Below are positions 9,079-18,093 of a stretch of DNA of 64,000 bases, piece after piece; position 1 is the stretch's first letter; each line of letters begins with the position of its first letter. The position numbers were made by a program, and so were the translations under genes. Below the pieces are notes generated by a model, which did no database searches, was not told the origin of the DNA, and saw nothing but the letters and a program-made list of their open reading frames with translations. This stretch comes from Methanooceanicella nereidis (GTDB lineage: Archaea > Halobacteriota > Methanocellia > Methanocellales > Methanocellaceae), in contig NZ_PGCK01000001.1 of NCBI RefSeq assembly GCF_021023085.1, forward strand, positions 124,001 through 188,000, in the 5' to 3' direction.

Positions 9079-10986
9079 ATGCCCGGTAAAAACTACTCGA
9101 ACAACATCATAAAATTCCTGCTCATCGCGACAACAGCCACCATATTAATAAACGCAATATTACTGCTGCTACCCACATCAATATCCATATTCTACGAAAC
9201 TATCCAGTTCCTCTGGCCGGTCCTCTGCATAATACTTTTAGCGAACATCTATCATTCCAGCCAGGATAAAAACATCAGACATCTGTCATTATTATACGCT
9301 ATAGCCCTCATACCATGGACTCTCACGATATTATTATGGGAAGTATTGCTGCCCATATTTTTCTATAACGACCTTGCATACTATATAACCGGATTCGGGT
9401 TTTTAGTATCCTACGCCATTATCGCATACGGCCTTTACCGGCTGAAGAATTCAAAACAGTGGTACATCCAGTCATCGCCGAACCACCTGATCAATTTTAT
9501 CGCAATAATATTAGCAATAAGCGCGATCATATTCGTCCTCGTAAACTTGAGCCTGGATGACCCCCGGCTGATAGACATCATCACTTTACTGACCTATATC
9601 ATGGGGGATATTGTCATCCTGTCATTATGCTCCAAGCTGATAGTGATGAACCTCAAGGCCGACCTGAAATATATTATCATTTTTATCGCCGGGTTCGTTT
9701 TCATCAATTCGATAGCTGATACCCTTTTCCTGATGAGATGGATACTGCCCATGAAATACATATTCTCATTCAAGGTATCACTGCTAACAGACGTGATCTA
9801 TACCGTGTCATTAATATTTTTGACAGTGGCCCTGCTTGTGTATAACACGGACCTGAAGAACAGGGCGCTGGCGGAGATCCGTAAAAAGCTTGACGATAAC
9901 AAAATATTCATAGACAACATGATAGCACATTCTCCCGACCCCATGTGCGTATGGGACAGGTCCGGCAACATCATGCTGATAAACGATCCGTTCCTGAAGA
10001 TATTTGACACAAAAAGAGCGGACATCATAGGAAAGTTTAACTTATTCGAACATGCGTACAGTATGGATAAGGAGCTATCGGACAAGATCAAAAATGTTGC
10101 GAATGGAAACAGCCTGTTCATCCCGAAGATGAAGATCTGCTTAAGTAAAAACAACGGCCATGACAGACATGTTTCGCTCAAGATCTTTCCGATATACGAT
10201 TCATATGGTGAGATAACCAGCTATGTTTCAAATTTAGATGATATCACTGAAAGGCTAAGGACCGAAGAGGAACTTCTCGATTCAAAATTGCAGAATGAGT
10301 TCTATCTGGACCTGATGACACACGACATCAACAATATGAACCAGATAGGCATGGGTTTCCTTGAGCTGGCCGACGACATAATTGAAAGAGAAGGAAGCCT
10401 GGGAAAAGATAACAGTATACTGATCGGGAGGCCGATGGAAGCATTCAGGAACAGCTCAAGGCTCATAGAGAACGTAAGAAAGATACAAAAGGTAAAAAAT
10501 AAAGACCTGGCTTTCGAAAAGTTTGATATCAATAATGTTTTGGAAGAAGTCAAAAATGACCATAAAGACATACAGGGCAGGGATATAACGATAAACCTGT
10601 ACCCTGAAAACGGGCATACGGCCATAGCGAATCAGTTCATCAAAGACGTATTCACGAACCTTATCGGCAACTCGATAAAACATTCGCAGAATAGCGGGCC
10701 TGTGGTCATTGACGTTAAAACAGAAAGAACGATTGTGGATAATAAAGAGTATTGTAAAGTGAACATCGAGGACAATGGCCCAGGCATACCTGACCCGAGA
10801 AAAGATGAGGTCTTTGGCCGCTTTGCTACGGGCTCGGCAAAAACAAGAGGCCTGGGGCTTGGATTGTATCTGGTAAAGGTGCTGGTCGAAAGCTTTAACG
10901 GTAAAGTATGGGTGGAAGACAAGGTGGCCGGCGATCATACAAAAGGCTGCAGGTTCGTCGTGCTGTTGCCAATGGCAGAACAATGA
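9079..10986 (+). CDS. membrane sensor histidine kinase, 8 TM + PAS
   Basis: The 635-residue protein has about eight membrane helices in residues 10-255, a PAS domain at 272-392, and a kinase core. The phospho-acceptor is H415 in the box DLMTHDINNMNQ. The ATP-binding part has the N-box (NLIGNSIKH, 527-535), the G1 box DNGPGI (565-570) and the G2 box GLGLGLYLVK (591-600). H followed by D at +1 and N at +4 keeps the acidic and amide positions used for kinase and phosphatase action in HisKA proteins. No receiver-domain gene is nearby, so the partner is unknown. Close relatives in this window start at 24213 and 43663 on the other strand; the kinase at 62880 shares only the N-terminal half. Confidence 0.93.
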   Translation: MPGKNYSNNIIKFLLIATTATILINAILLLLPTSISIFYETIQFLWPVLCIILLANIYHSSQDKNIRHLSLLYAIALIPWTLTILLWEVLLPIFFYNDLAYYITGFGFLVSYAIIAYGLYRLKNSKQWYIQSSPNHLINFIAIILAISAIIFVLVNLSLDDPRLIDIITLLTYIMGDIVILSLCSKLIVMNLKADLKYIIIFIAGFVFINSIADTLFLMRWILPMKYIFSFKVSLLTDVIYTVSLIFLTVALLVYNTDLKNRALAEIRKKLDDNKIFIDNMIAHSPDPMCVWDRSGNIMLINDPFLKIFDTKRADIIGKFNLFEHAYSMDKELSDKIKNVANGNSLFIPKMKICLSKNNGHDRHVSLKIFPIYDSYGEITSYVSNLDDITERLRTEEELLDSKLQNEFYLDLMTHDINNMNQIGMGFLELADDIIEREGSLGKDNSILIGRPMEAFRNSSRLIENVRKIQKVKNKDLAFEKFDINNVLEEVKNDHKDIQGRDITINLYPENGHTAIANQFIKDVFTNLIGNSIKHSQNSGPVVIDVKTERTIVDNKEYCKVNIEDNGPGIPDPRKDEVFGRFATGSAKTRGLGLGLYLVKVLVESFNGKVWVEDKVAGDHTKGCRFVVLLPMAEQ

Positions 10987-11104
10987 TCAAATAAGATGCG
11001 GGCATACCTGAATATTGTAATAATATCCATAATGGCCTATTGAAGATCAGTGTAAATGAGTCGTTAGACCATTATAGGTCAATGTCTTTAATGGCGGTAT
11101 TTTC

Positions 11105-11548
11105 ATGAAGAGCTTGATGATAGTAGAATCCATACATCACGGTAACACCAGGAAGATCGCCGATGCTATGGCGCCCATATTGAACGCTGAGATAGTAAAA
11201 CCATCCGAAGTCGATGCGAGCAGGCTTTCAGAGTACGACATCATCGGCTTTGGCTCCGGGATATATTTTGGAAAACACCATAGGAACCTGTTAGATCTGG
11301 CAGATAAGCTGCCGTCGATGGATAAAAATGCGTTCATATTCTCAACATGCGGAAACAAGAGGCTGGCGAGCCATAGATTTTTAAGGGAAAAGCTCGAGTC
11401 AAAAAACCTGAAGATCGTCGGGGAATTCTCATGCAAGGCATGGGACACGTATTCCATACTGGGGCTTATAGGAGGCATAAATAAGGGCAGGCCTGATGAG
11501 AATGATCTTGAGGAAGCCCGAAAGTTCGCAAAGTCCATTATTAAATGA
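11105..11548 (+). CDS. flavodoxin family protein
   Basis: The 147-residue protein has the flavodoxin fold. The phosphate-binding loop is SIHHGNTRKIA at residues 9-19, with the sequence S-x-x-x-G-N-T typical of FMN binding. A second FMN loop is GFGSGIYFGKHH near 49-60, and a third segment is STCGNKR near 80. Flavodoxins carry one or two electrons in place of ferredoxin, or serve as FMN domains of small reductases. No partner gene is adjacent: a histidine kinase gene lies upstream and a surface-protein gene downstream. An inverted repeat at 11612-11647 may end its transcript. Confidence 0.85.
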   Translation: MKSLMIVESIHHGNTRKIADAMAPILNAEIVKPSEVDASRLSEYDIIGFGSGIYFGKHHRNLLDLADKLPSMDKNAFIFSTCGNKRLASHRFLREKLESKNLKIVGEFSCKAWDTYSILGLIGGINKGRPDENDLEEARKFAKSIIK

Positions 11549-11878
11549 GTAAGAAAATGGATAATACGATCGAGACTGCCAGCCATTAGTTAAAAAAGCT
11601 GAAAAAAGAAAATAGGATCGATCAGCTTACAACAGCCCGGATCCTATCTTAGTGATCATTTGCGATATTTTCTATTCTCATTTCTCAGCTAATCCAGGTC
11701 CGACATTAAGCCCGTTTAGCATTAACGATTTATAGAATGCTTATACTTTAAACTGTGATATTAGACAATAGCCCAGTATTTTTAAATTATAATTTTTACT
11801 ATAATATATAATTTTATCTGGAAATCTTTAATAATAAAGATGGATTTTAAAATGTTTAGGGGTAAGTAATGGAGGGTT
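11549..11878. other. intergenic region with an inverted repeat
   Basis: The only structure I see is the sequence ATAGGATC at 11612-11619 and its exact complement GATCCTAT at 11640-11647, a possible 8-bp stem with a 20-base loop that could end the flavodoxin transcript. The rest, up to the SD of the next gene at 11871-11875, is A+T-rich without a convincing gene. Confidence 0.4.
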
Positions 11879-11881
11879 GTG

Positions 11882-12880
11882 GTGAATAAGTATTTCGCTA
11901 TCTTTATGGCGCTTGTTATGGTCGCCGTTTTAATTGTCGTAGGAGCTAATCTCCTGATGGAAAAAAGAGCGGAGCCGGTTGAGTCTTCGAATATTATACA
12001 AGATCTCGGAAGAACCATATTATCGCCGATATTCACGCTTTTTGGATCGGATATGCCTGATAATATGACGTCGATATCCGCCACACCTGCAGCCACGCCC
12101 GGTATCACGGACCCTGCTCAGGGTAACGATACAGGAAATTCCGATAATGGCCTTATTAACGTGACAGTGACGCCGTCCCCCACCCCGGTAGCTGGGAATG
12201 AGAAAATAGCGCCCGTCGTCACGTTCGAAAATCCGGGTGAAACCCGTAATTTAACCGATAGCCTGCTCAAGTCGAATGAATGGGATAGAACGATCGACCT
12301 GAACTTATACAGGTATTTTAACCAGAGCGGGGATCTTACGGCCAATATCACATCTACAGGGATACTCGGCCGCGGTTTCGGCTATACAATATCCAGCCAT
12401 GTGATAACCTTCGATGACAACGAGACAGTAAAGCCGGTCCGGATCATGATAGACCCTGAGTCCATAATTGACGATAAGATAATCCTGCAGTTTTCTATCA
12501 ATGAGTCCGGTGAGTACGTGACCGGAGATCACAGGACCTGTAACCTGACCATAAATATCGAACGGTCCACACCCACAATAACACCGCTGCCCACATGGCC
12601 GCCGGAAACGACTTATGAGACAGTCGTGATCTATGTGTTCAAAAATATGAGCGGAAATGTGACAGGTGTCGCGGAGGTGCCGGTTTACGTTAAAGACTAT
12701 AAAAACGATGCGGTCGTCGACGCAGGCCATACCAACGCGACTGGATACTTCGTCTCTAAGAGATTGCCGTGTAAGGAGTATCTGCTGGAAGGCGGTGTAG
12801 GCTGGACGGAGTTCGGGCCGCAGGCGATACCTGTACAAACCGGAGAAGCGTATCGCGAATTCCAGGTGACGCCGCCATAG
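11882..12880 (+). CDS. secreted/anchored protein with Thr-Pro linkers
   Basis: The 332-residue product starts with one hydrophobic helix (about residues 5-25), which is a signal anchor. Two linkers rich in Thr/Pro (TPAATPG, TPSPTPV, then TPTITPLPTWPP) divide a middle beta-rich domain (about 110-225) and a C-terminal domain (about 235-330) that looks like an immunoglobulin or carboxypeptidase-regulatory-type beta sandwich. More than ten N-x-S/T sites suggest N-glycosylation. I do not recognise a specific family; a surface or cell-wall role is inferred. Two adjacent GTG codons (11879, 11882) follow the GGAGG at 11871-11875; the second has the better spacing. Confidence 0.75.
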   Translation: MNKYFAIFMALVMVAVLIVVGANLLMEKRAEPVESSNIIQDLGRTILSPIFTLFGSDMPDNMTSISATPAATPGITDPAQGNDTGNSDNGLINVTVTPSPTPVAGNEKIAPVVTFENPGETRNLTDSLLKSNEWDRTIDLNLYRYFNQSGDLTANITSTGILGRGFGYTISSHVITFDDNETVKPVRIMIDPESIIDDKIILQFSINESGEYVTGDHRTCNLTINIERSTPTITPLPTWPPETTYETVVIYVFKNMSGNVTGVAEVPVYVKDYKNDAVVDAGHTNATGYFVSKRLPCKEYLLEGGVGWTEFGPQAIPVQTGEAYREFQVTPP

Positions 12881-12954
12881 GCGTCAAACTTTATTTTTAT
12901 CGTTATTTTCCGTCAGGAAAGCCAATATACAATATAAAATATTGTAAAAATATT

Positions 12955-13914
12955 ATGAGAACCTTCCCGCGTCCCCGTGTCGTCGTCAGCGCCTGCCTTG
13001 AGTTCGAGCACGTCCGCTATGACGGGCAGATGATACCATGCAGGACAGTCAGAGAACTGATGGATTTTGTCGATTTTATCAAGGTATGCCCGGAATACGA
13101 GATAGGGCTGGGCGTACCCAGGGAGCCGATCCGGATAGTAAGATCCGGCGACGAATACAGGCTTATCCAGCCTAAGACCGAAAGAGACGTCACGAAAGAG
13201 ATGGACGAGTTCACGGACAATTTTATGGCCTCGCTACCGGATGTAGACGGTTTCATCTTCAAGTCAAAATCCCCGACCATCGGCCTGAAAAACATCAAGG
13301 TCTACAGGGGCGCCCATGACCCCAACGTCGTCGAAAGAAGAAGCGGCTTCTTTGCGCAGAAGATCCTGGATAGATATCACGGCTATCCGATAGAGGAAGA
13401 CCAGAGGCTGAATAACAATAAGATAAAGCACAACTTCCTCACGGCGCTTTACGCCTTTGCGGATTTTAGGCAGGTAAGAGAATCAGGCTCTATGGAGGCG
13501 CTTCATGATTTCCATAACAGGAACAGGTATCTTTTCATGGCTTATAGCCCGGCGCTTTACATGAAAATGAATGGGGCTTTTAAAGATGAGAAGCCGATCG
13601 AAAAGTATTTTGAGCTCCTTCGAGAGCTTTTTGCGGACATGCCTTCACATGTCGAGTACATAGACGTCGCCAGCACGATATTCAACAGGTACGATACGAG
13701 AGCTACGGATAAGGAAAAAAGCTGGTTCTATGAAGCTATGGAAAAATATGAAAAGAACAAGATAAGCCTGAACGGGCTGCTTGAAAGCCTGTTATTGTTC
13801 GCGGAAAAATTCGACGATGTGGAGATATTGAAGCAGACGCTGTTCGAGCCGTATCCGCTGGAGCTAATGCCGGACGTAGATACGGAAAGAGACAGGGAAT
13901 ATGCTATAATGTAG
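12955..13914 (+). CDS. DUF523 (TudS-like) + DUF1722 fusion protein
   Basis: The 319-residue protein joins two domains. The N-terminal DUF523 part (1 to about 150) has the conserved cysteines C14 (in VVSACLEF), C29 and C45 (in KVCPE) and the motif GVPREP. DUF523 is the fold of TudS, a desulfurase that uses a [4Fe-4S] cluster bound by three Cys to remove sulfur from thiouracil. The C-terminal DUF1722 part (about 165-290) begins KIKHNFLTALYAFADFRQ and is of unknown role. The same fusion occurs in the YbgA family. A role in thiolated pyrimidine or sulfur metabolism is therefore plausible but not shown. The gene is monocistronic and close to the preceding surface-protein gene. Confidence 0.85.
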   Translation: MRTFPRPRVVVSACLEFEHVRYDGQMIPCRTVRELMDFVDFIKVCPEYEIGLGVPREPIRIVRSGDEYRLIQPKTERDVTKEMDEFTDNFMASLPDVDGFIFKSKSPTIGLKNIKVYRGAHDPNVVERRSGFFAQKILDRYHGYPIEEDQRLNNNKIKHNFLTALYAFADFRQVRESGSMEALHDFHNRNRYLFMAYSPALYMKMNGAFKDEKPIEKYFELLRELFADMPSHVEYIDVASTIFNRYDTRATDKEKSWFYEAMEKYEKNKISLNGLLESLLLFAEKFDDVEILKQTLFEPYPLELMPDVDTERDREYAIM

Positions 13915-14052
13915 ATATTTAGCGAGTTTTAACGGAAAGATAATTCACATTAGTGAGATAGACAATAAACATTCCATTGATATTTTCTTTTCAATATTCT
14001 TAAAAGTAAAAAGTCATTATCAAGCAATACGCTTGAAAATAGTTGGATCAAT

Positions 14053-15543
14053 TTACCCATGTGTCGTCAAGAACTTCTTCCCATCTTCCTTGCACATTAT
14101 CTCTACAGCTCCGCGAGCGGTCATAGCCGCCGTCGGCACGCCTCCTCCGACCATCGTCCACATTCCGCACATATAGAAATTTTTCAACCCCGGAAGCCTT
14201 GAGCCGAGTATCTTCCTCTGGCCGCTGTTCATCCACCCCATGTAAGATCCCTGCCAGTTCCCCGTATATCTTTCATATGTCGTAGGCGATGCGACATCTA
14301 TAGCCTCGATCTGCTGCCTGACGCCGGGATAATGCTTTTCAAGCTCCGAGATAACAAGCTCTGCGACATTCTCTTTCTCCGCCTCGTATTTAGCGCGATC
14401 TCCGCCTAGCTTCTTCCAGTAAGCATGGTCGGCAGTTATGAATGAAGCCACTACAGACTTTCCTTTAGGCGCTATCGTAGGGTCTTTACAATAATGTTTG
14501 AATAATAGCTTATCGACAGGTACGCCTGTGATATTAACGGTCCCGTCAAGCTTGAAAACCTGCGAGTGTGGCTCATCCGAAAAGTCCCTTGCGATGCCCA
14601 GCGACACCTGCATGCCCGAAGGGAATAGCGGATACGAATCGTAAAAAGTCTTTAGTTTCTCTGTAAGATACTTGCCTTCAAGCATATCGTACAAAGTCTC
14701 ATGGCCGTCGCAAGCGGATATCACGACATCGGCCCTGTGCTCGGTCCCGTCTTCCATCCTGACGCCGACAGCGGCGCCATTCTCGACGATGATATTCCGG
14801 ACTTTAGACCTGTAGCTGACCTTTCCGCCCAGGTCTTTATACCTCTTCTCTATCGCTTTGGAGAACTCTAAAGACCCGCCTTCCGGAAAGCCCTGCCATC
14901 CGTTATCGAACCATGCCTGAGTTATAAGGAAAGCCGTGAAAGGAAAGCCCGGGAAATCGAAAATATCGTTGAACGCCTCCCTCAGGAACGGATCGGTGAA
15001 CTTTTCCGAGAATTGCATGTGCGTCATCTTCGAATACTTATTCATCGCGCCCATCACAGGCCACATAGAAATGATCATTTTTAGGATGTCCATCTTGGTG
15101 TAAAGCTCGCCCGGCTTCAAGGTCGGGATCTCCATCCTTTTGAATTTTTTTAGAGCGGCGATAAGCTCATTTATCGTTTTGGAGTCCGCGGGAGATAGCT
15201 CCTTCATATGCTTTTCCAGCCGGTCGATATTATTGTAGACGATGAACCTCTTACCGCCTTTACCGACTATCTGCATGAAATCTTCGTCGTAGATTATCCT
15301 TCTATTCTGGATAGCTCCCAGTTCCCGCCACATATCGTAGAACTTCGGGCCCCCGGTAGTGCCGACGAGCCAGTGCAGGCATCCGTCGAATACATAGCCC
15401 TTTCTCTTCCAGGATGTGCAAAGTCCTCCGGGTATGTTGTGCATCTCGAAAATATGAGTGTCGTAGCCATTCATTCTTGCATAGCAGCCCGCAGACAGGC
15501 CGGCGATCCCGCCGCCGATGATGATGACCGATTTACGCGTTAT
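14053..15543 (-). CDS. phytoene desaturase/carotenoid isomerase-like FAD oxidoreductase
   Basis: The protein belongs to the CrtI / retinol-saturase-like group of two-domain FAD oxidoreductases, about 500 residues long. The first ATG (15474) would remove the FAD-binding Rossmann turn, but the same frame continues upstream and encodes KSVIIIGGGIAGLSAGCYAR, exactly the expected N-terminus. The frame is open back to an in-frame TGA and holds no ATG, GTG or TTG. The codon in the expected place is ATA at 15541-15543 (reading ATA ACG CGT AAA), five bases after a GGGGGA sequence. Other landmarks are the second FAD loop at IPGGLC and a C-terminal GxxTVGGGVPTAAMTA-like segment. Substrate unknown. It could be a pseudogene with a lost start, or a gene with a rare start codon; the body is intact. 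Confidence 0.8.
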   Translation of the reverse strand: MTRKSVIIIGGGIAGLSAGCYARMNGYDTHIFEMHNIPGGLCTSWKRKGYVFDGCLHWLVGTTGGPKFYDMWRELGAIQNRRIIYDEDFMQIVGKGGKRFIVYNNIDRLEKHMKELSPADSKTINELIAALKKFKRMEIPTLKPGELYTKMDILKMIISMWPVMGAMNKYSKMTHMQFSEKFTDPFLREAFNDIFDFPGFPFTAFLITQAWFDNGWQGFPEGGSLEFSKAIEKRYKDLGGKVSYRSKVRNIIVENGAAVGVRMEDGTEHRADVVISACDGHETLYDMLEGKYLTEKLKTFYDSYPLFPSGMQVSLGIARDFSDEPHSQVFKLDGTVNITGVPVDKLLFKHYCKDPTIAPKGKSVVASFITADHAYWKKLGGDRAKYEAEKENVAELVISELEKHYPGVRQQIEAIDVASPTTYERYTGNWQGSYMGWMNSGQRKILGSRLPGLKNFYMCGMWTMVGGGVPTAAMTARGAVEIMCKEDGKKFLTTHG

Positions 15544-15680
15544 AAGAGTCCCCCGAATATGATTTCACTAAGATCGTTCAACGTATAATAGGTTTTGTAT
15601 ATTAAATATGTAAAAATTTGAGCGTAAGTATAATAGGATTTCATTATACTAAAATTACAAAAATCTTAAAAGGTCATATC

Positions 15681-16328
15681 ATGAGGATCGTCGACTTAAC
15701 TCATACGATACACCCGGAAATGCCGGTATTTCCAGGAACGGAACAGCCAGTCATAACAAAGACGAATACGCTGGAAAAAGACGGTTTTTGTGAAGTGATC
15801 ATCTCGATGTATTCGCATACGGGCACCCATATCGACGCCCCTGCACATATACTTGAGAATGGGCCAACTTTAGATAAACTGGACGTAGGGCATTTCATAG
15901 GTAGTGCCACGATACTTGATCTTTCAAACCTGGAAACAAAAACGATAAGCGTCGATGATCTAAAAAATTATGAAGGGCGGATAGGCAGATCGGATTTTAT
16001 CATCATTAAAACAGGCTGGGGAAAACACTGGGGAGACAAAAAATACTTTGACGTATTCCCATCGCTAAGCGTCGAAGCCGCGGAGTGGCTTGCGAAGTTC
16101 GACCTGAAAGGGATCGGCATCGATGCGATCTCTATCGATGACATCAACTCTACGACTTTTTCAGTGCACAAGACATTCTTTAGAAAGAATATGGTGGTCA
16201 TAGAGAATTTGACGAACCTGGATTCGATCAAAAAAGAATTTTTTACCCTCAGCATCCTGCCTTTAAAGACCAAAGACGCCGATGGCTCCCCTGTAAGGGC
16301 AATCGCTATGGTGGATGAACAGCGCTGA
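15681..16328 (+). CDS. cyclase / kynurenine-formamidase-like hydrolase
   Basis: The 215-residue product has the signature of the metal-dependent cyclase/KynB family: DLTHTIHPEMPVFPG at residues 4-18 and the metal-binding SHTGTHIDAPAH at about 45-56. Family members hydrolyse formamides or amides, or cyclise polyketides, using Zn or Mn held by His and Asp. The substrate cannot be read from the sequence. The start was set at the ATG at 15681 behind an AAAAGGTC ribosome-binding site; an in-frame start at 15618 adds 21 residues unlike the family. It diverges from the oxidoreductase gene at 15543 and converges on the ATPase gene at 16329, whose stop codon abuts its own. Confidence 0.87.
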   Translation: MRIVDLTHTIHPEMPVFPGTEQPVITKTNTLEKDGFCEVIISMYSHTGTHIDAPAHILENGPTLDKLDVGHFIGSATILDLSNLETKTISVDDLKNYEGRIGRSDFIIIKTGWGKHWGDKKYFDVFPSLSVEAAEWLAKFDLKGIGIDAISIDDINSTTFSVHKTFFRKNMVVIENLTNLDSIKKEFFTLSILPLKTKDADGSPVRAIAMVDEQR

Positions 16329-18089
16329 TCATAATATGTTTTCATCTTTTGTCGCGCTGAAATATATCTTGGTCGTTGGCGTGATCTTCTTGCTGCTGGT
16401 CCTGATCAGGTTATCTTCCTTTAGCTCGTAGATCGCATTGACGATCTCTTTTTTAGTGATCTCCGGGTGATTCTTCTTAAACTCATTTTCCAGTATCCGG
16501 AACATCTTCCAGTTTTTATAATCGCGCAACAGGATCTGTTTGATATGCTCCGTCCTATCGCCGTTATTATCTATCACGTCAAAGTCATCCGTATCTTCAT
16601 TGATGTCGTCCATATATATGGTGTTCTGGAACTCTATCAGGTCGATAGAGTAGTTTTCCAGAGGGTGATGGACGATGCCCGCCTTCTTCAACATGTCCCT
16701 GGCATTGTCGGTCACGCTCGGTGAGATGAAAATGGCCGTATCGGAACTATCGTCAAATGCGCCCGCTTCCCTTAAGTTATTGATCCGGCCGATGAACCTG
16801 TTCGCCTTCTCCGGGTTCGCCTCGCTCATAGTGAACTCCGCATACGCACGCCTGACAGGCGTTCCATTGTTTAGCAGCTCTCCGTACCCGTCAAACTCTT
16901 GCCCGTGTATGACGGCCTTTCTGCCGCATTTAAACTCCGGGTCGTTCCGCTTTATGACCTTTTCAAATTCATTGAACGCTATCTTCTCATATTCATCGGA
17001 AATGTTCGAAATGAGGTCAAAGTTGATGTCGTAATAGTCCAGGTACCTGTTTATGTAGTACTTTGTAAAGTTGCCCGGCGTGGTCTTGTTATTTACGCTC
17101 GTCCGTATCTCTTTTATCAGGTCGACGAATTCCTCTTCCGGGAGCTGTTTGATCTTCAGGCGGTTGCCGAACAGCGGCCTTATTATCTTATTAAGGATGT
17201 TATCCGCCAGTATCCTGAGCTCGACGTCGTTGAACTCCTTCATCATGATCTCGTGAGTGTCCGCGACCCTCTGGAAGTTCTGGCAGTTAAGGCGGATATA
17301 CTCGTACATCTCTTTCTCGCTGGTGAAAGCGACGTATATCGGGCGGGCGTCGATGCCCGGATCGGTCAGGTCGCGTAAAAAGGCGTAAGTGAACACATCG
17401 ATAGTCGACGGGTGTGTCTCCCTGTTCGACCTTACGAACATCTCGACTTCGTCGAATAAAAGCACAAGAAGCCTGTTGCTCTTTTTGAACAGTTCCATCA
17501 GGAAGTCCTTCGCGCCGTTTATCTGGAAATAGTAATGGTCATGGGAGTCGGTCTGTATCTCGCCGATCAGTTTCTGGAACGCCTCTTCCCTGACGCGCTC
17601 GTCGATAGATGCCAGGTCCCTCAGTATACAGGGATTTATGTATGACAGGTAAAAATTCTTGCCGAGGTCATTCAAGATCTCGGATAAGTACGGCTTCAGC
17701 TCTATGAAGATCTGCCTGAACACGTATTTTTTCAGGTTAGCCTCGTCTATCCCGGTATATGAGCTCATGTTTATTTTGATCACGATAGCTCTGCTGCCGT
17801 ATTCCTTTCTCGCGATGTTCTCGATCTGTATCAGTAAAGTGCTCTTGCCTCCGCCGTAAGAGCTTATTATAGGCCTTAGCTGCGGGGACTTGTTCCGGTA
17901 AACGTAATTGAGGTCGGATTTGATCAGGTCGGAAAACTTACCGTTCTTCAGATAGCTGTAATGCATGTTCTTTATCACTACGTTCTCGGAGGACAGCTGC
18001 CTGTCCACCAGTATCTCGGAGATATCCGGCGGTATAAGGCCTCTGCCAAGCAGCATTATATCCTGAAGGTAAGCGTTCGAGCCCGACAT
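16329..18089 (-). CDS. P-loop ATPase with Mrr-like domain and C-terminal winged helix
   Basis: The 586-residue protein has three parts. Residues 35-350 are an AAA+-like ATPase: Walker A SYGGGKST (77-84), Walker B VLLFDEVEMF (209-218), and a sensor-like strand YVAFTS (252-257); it recalls BREX-type and ORC/Cdc6-type ATPases. Residues about 375-485 look like a PD-(D/E)xK fold of the Mrr type: GQEFDGYGEL, then RRAYAEFTMS and IFISPSVTDNARDMLKKAGI. The Asp and Glu of a nuclease site are visible, but the usual Lys after the Glu is absent, so activity is doubtful. Residues 525-580 form a winged helix. It starts four bases after a winged-helix gene (18094-18750), and the pair forms an operon. I do not know a named system with this layout. 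Confidence 0.75.
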   Translation of the reverse strand: MSGSNAYLQDIMLLGRGLIPPDISEILVDRQLSSENVVIKNMHYSYLKNGKFSDLIKSDLNYVYRNKSPQLRPIISSYGGGKSTLLIQIENIARKEYGSRAIVIKINMSSYTGIDEANLKKYVFRQIFIELKPYLSEILNDLGKNFYLSYINPCILRDLASIDERVREEAFQKLIGEIQTDSHDHYYFQINGAKDFLMELFKKSNRLLVLLFDEVEMFVRSNRETHPSTIDVFTYAFLRDLTDPGIDARPIYVAFTSEKEMYEYIRLNCQNFQRVADTHEIMMKEFNDVELRILADNILNKIIRPLFGNRLKIKQLPEEEFVDLIKEIRTSVNNKTTPGNFTKYYINRYLDYYDINFDLISNISDEYEKIAFNEFEKVIKRNDPEFKCGRKAVIHGQEFDGYGELLNNGTPVRRAYAEFTMSEANPEKANRFIGRINNLREAGAFDDSSDTAIFISPSVTDNARDMLKKAGIVHHPLENYSIDLIEFQNTIYMDDINEDTDDFDVIDNNGDRTEHIKQILLRDYKNWKMFRILENEFKKNHPEITKKEIVNAIYELKEDNLIRTSSKKITPTTKIYFSATKDENIL

Positions 18090-18093
18090 ATTA

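Noticed and set aside
10456-10983. 175-residue minus-strand frame within the kinase gene
   Set aside because: It is the reverse of a clearly coding histidine kinase region.
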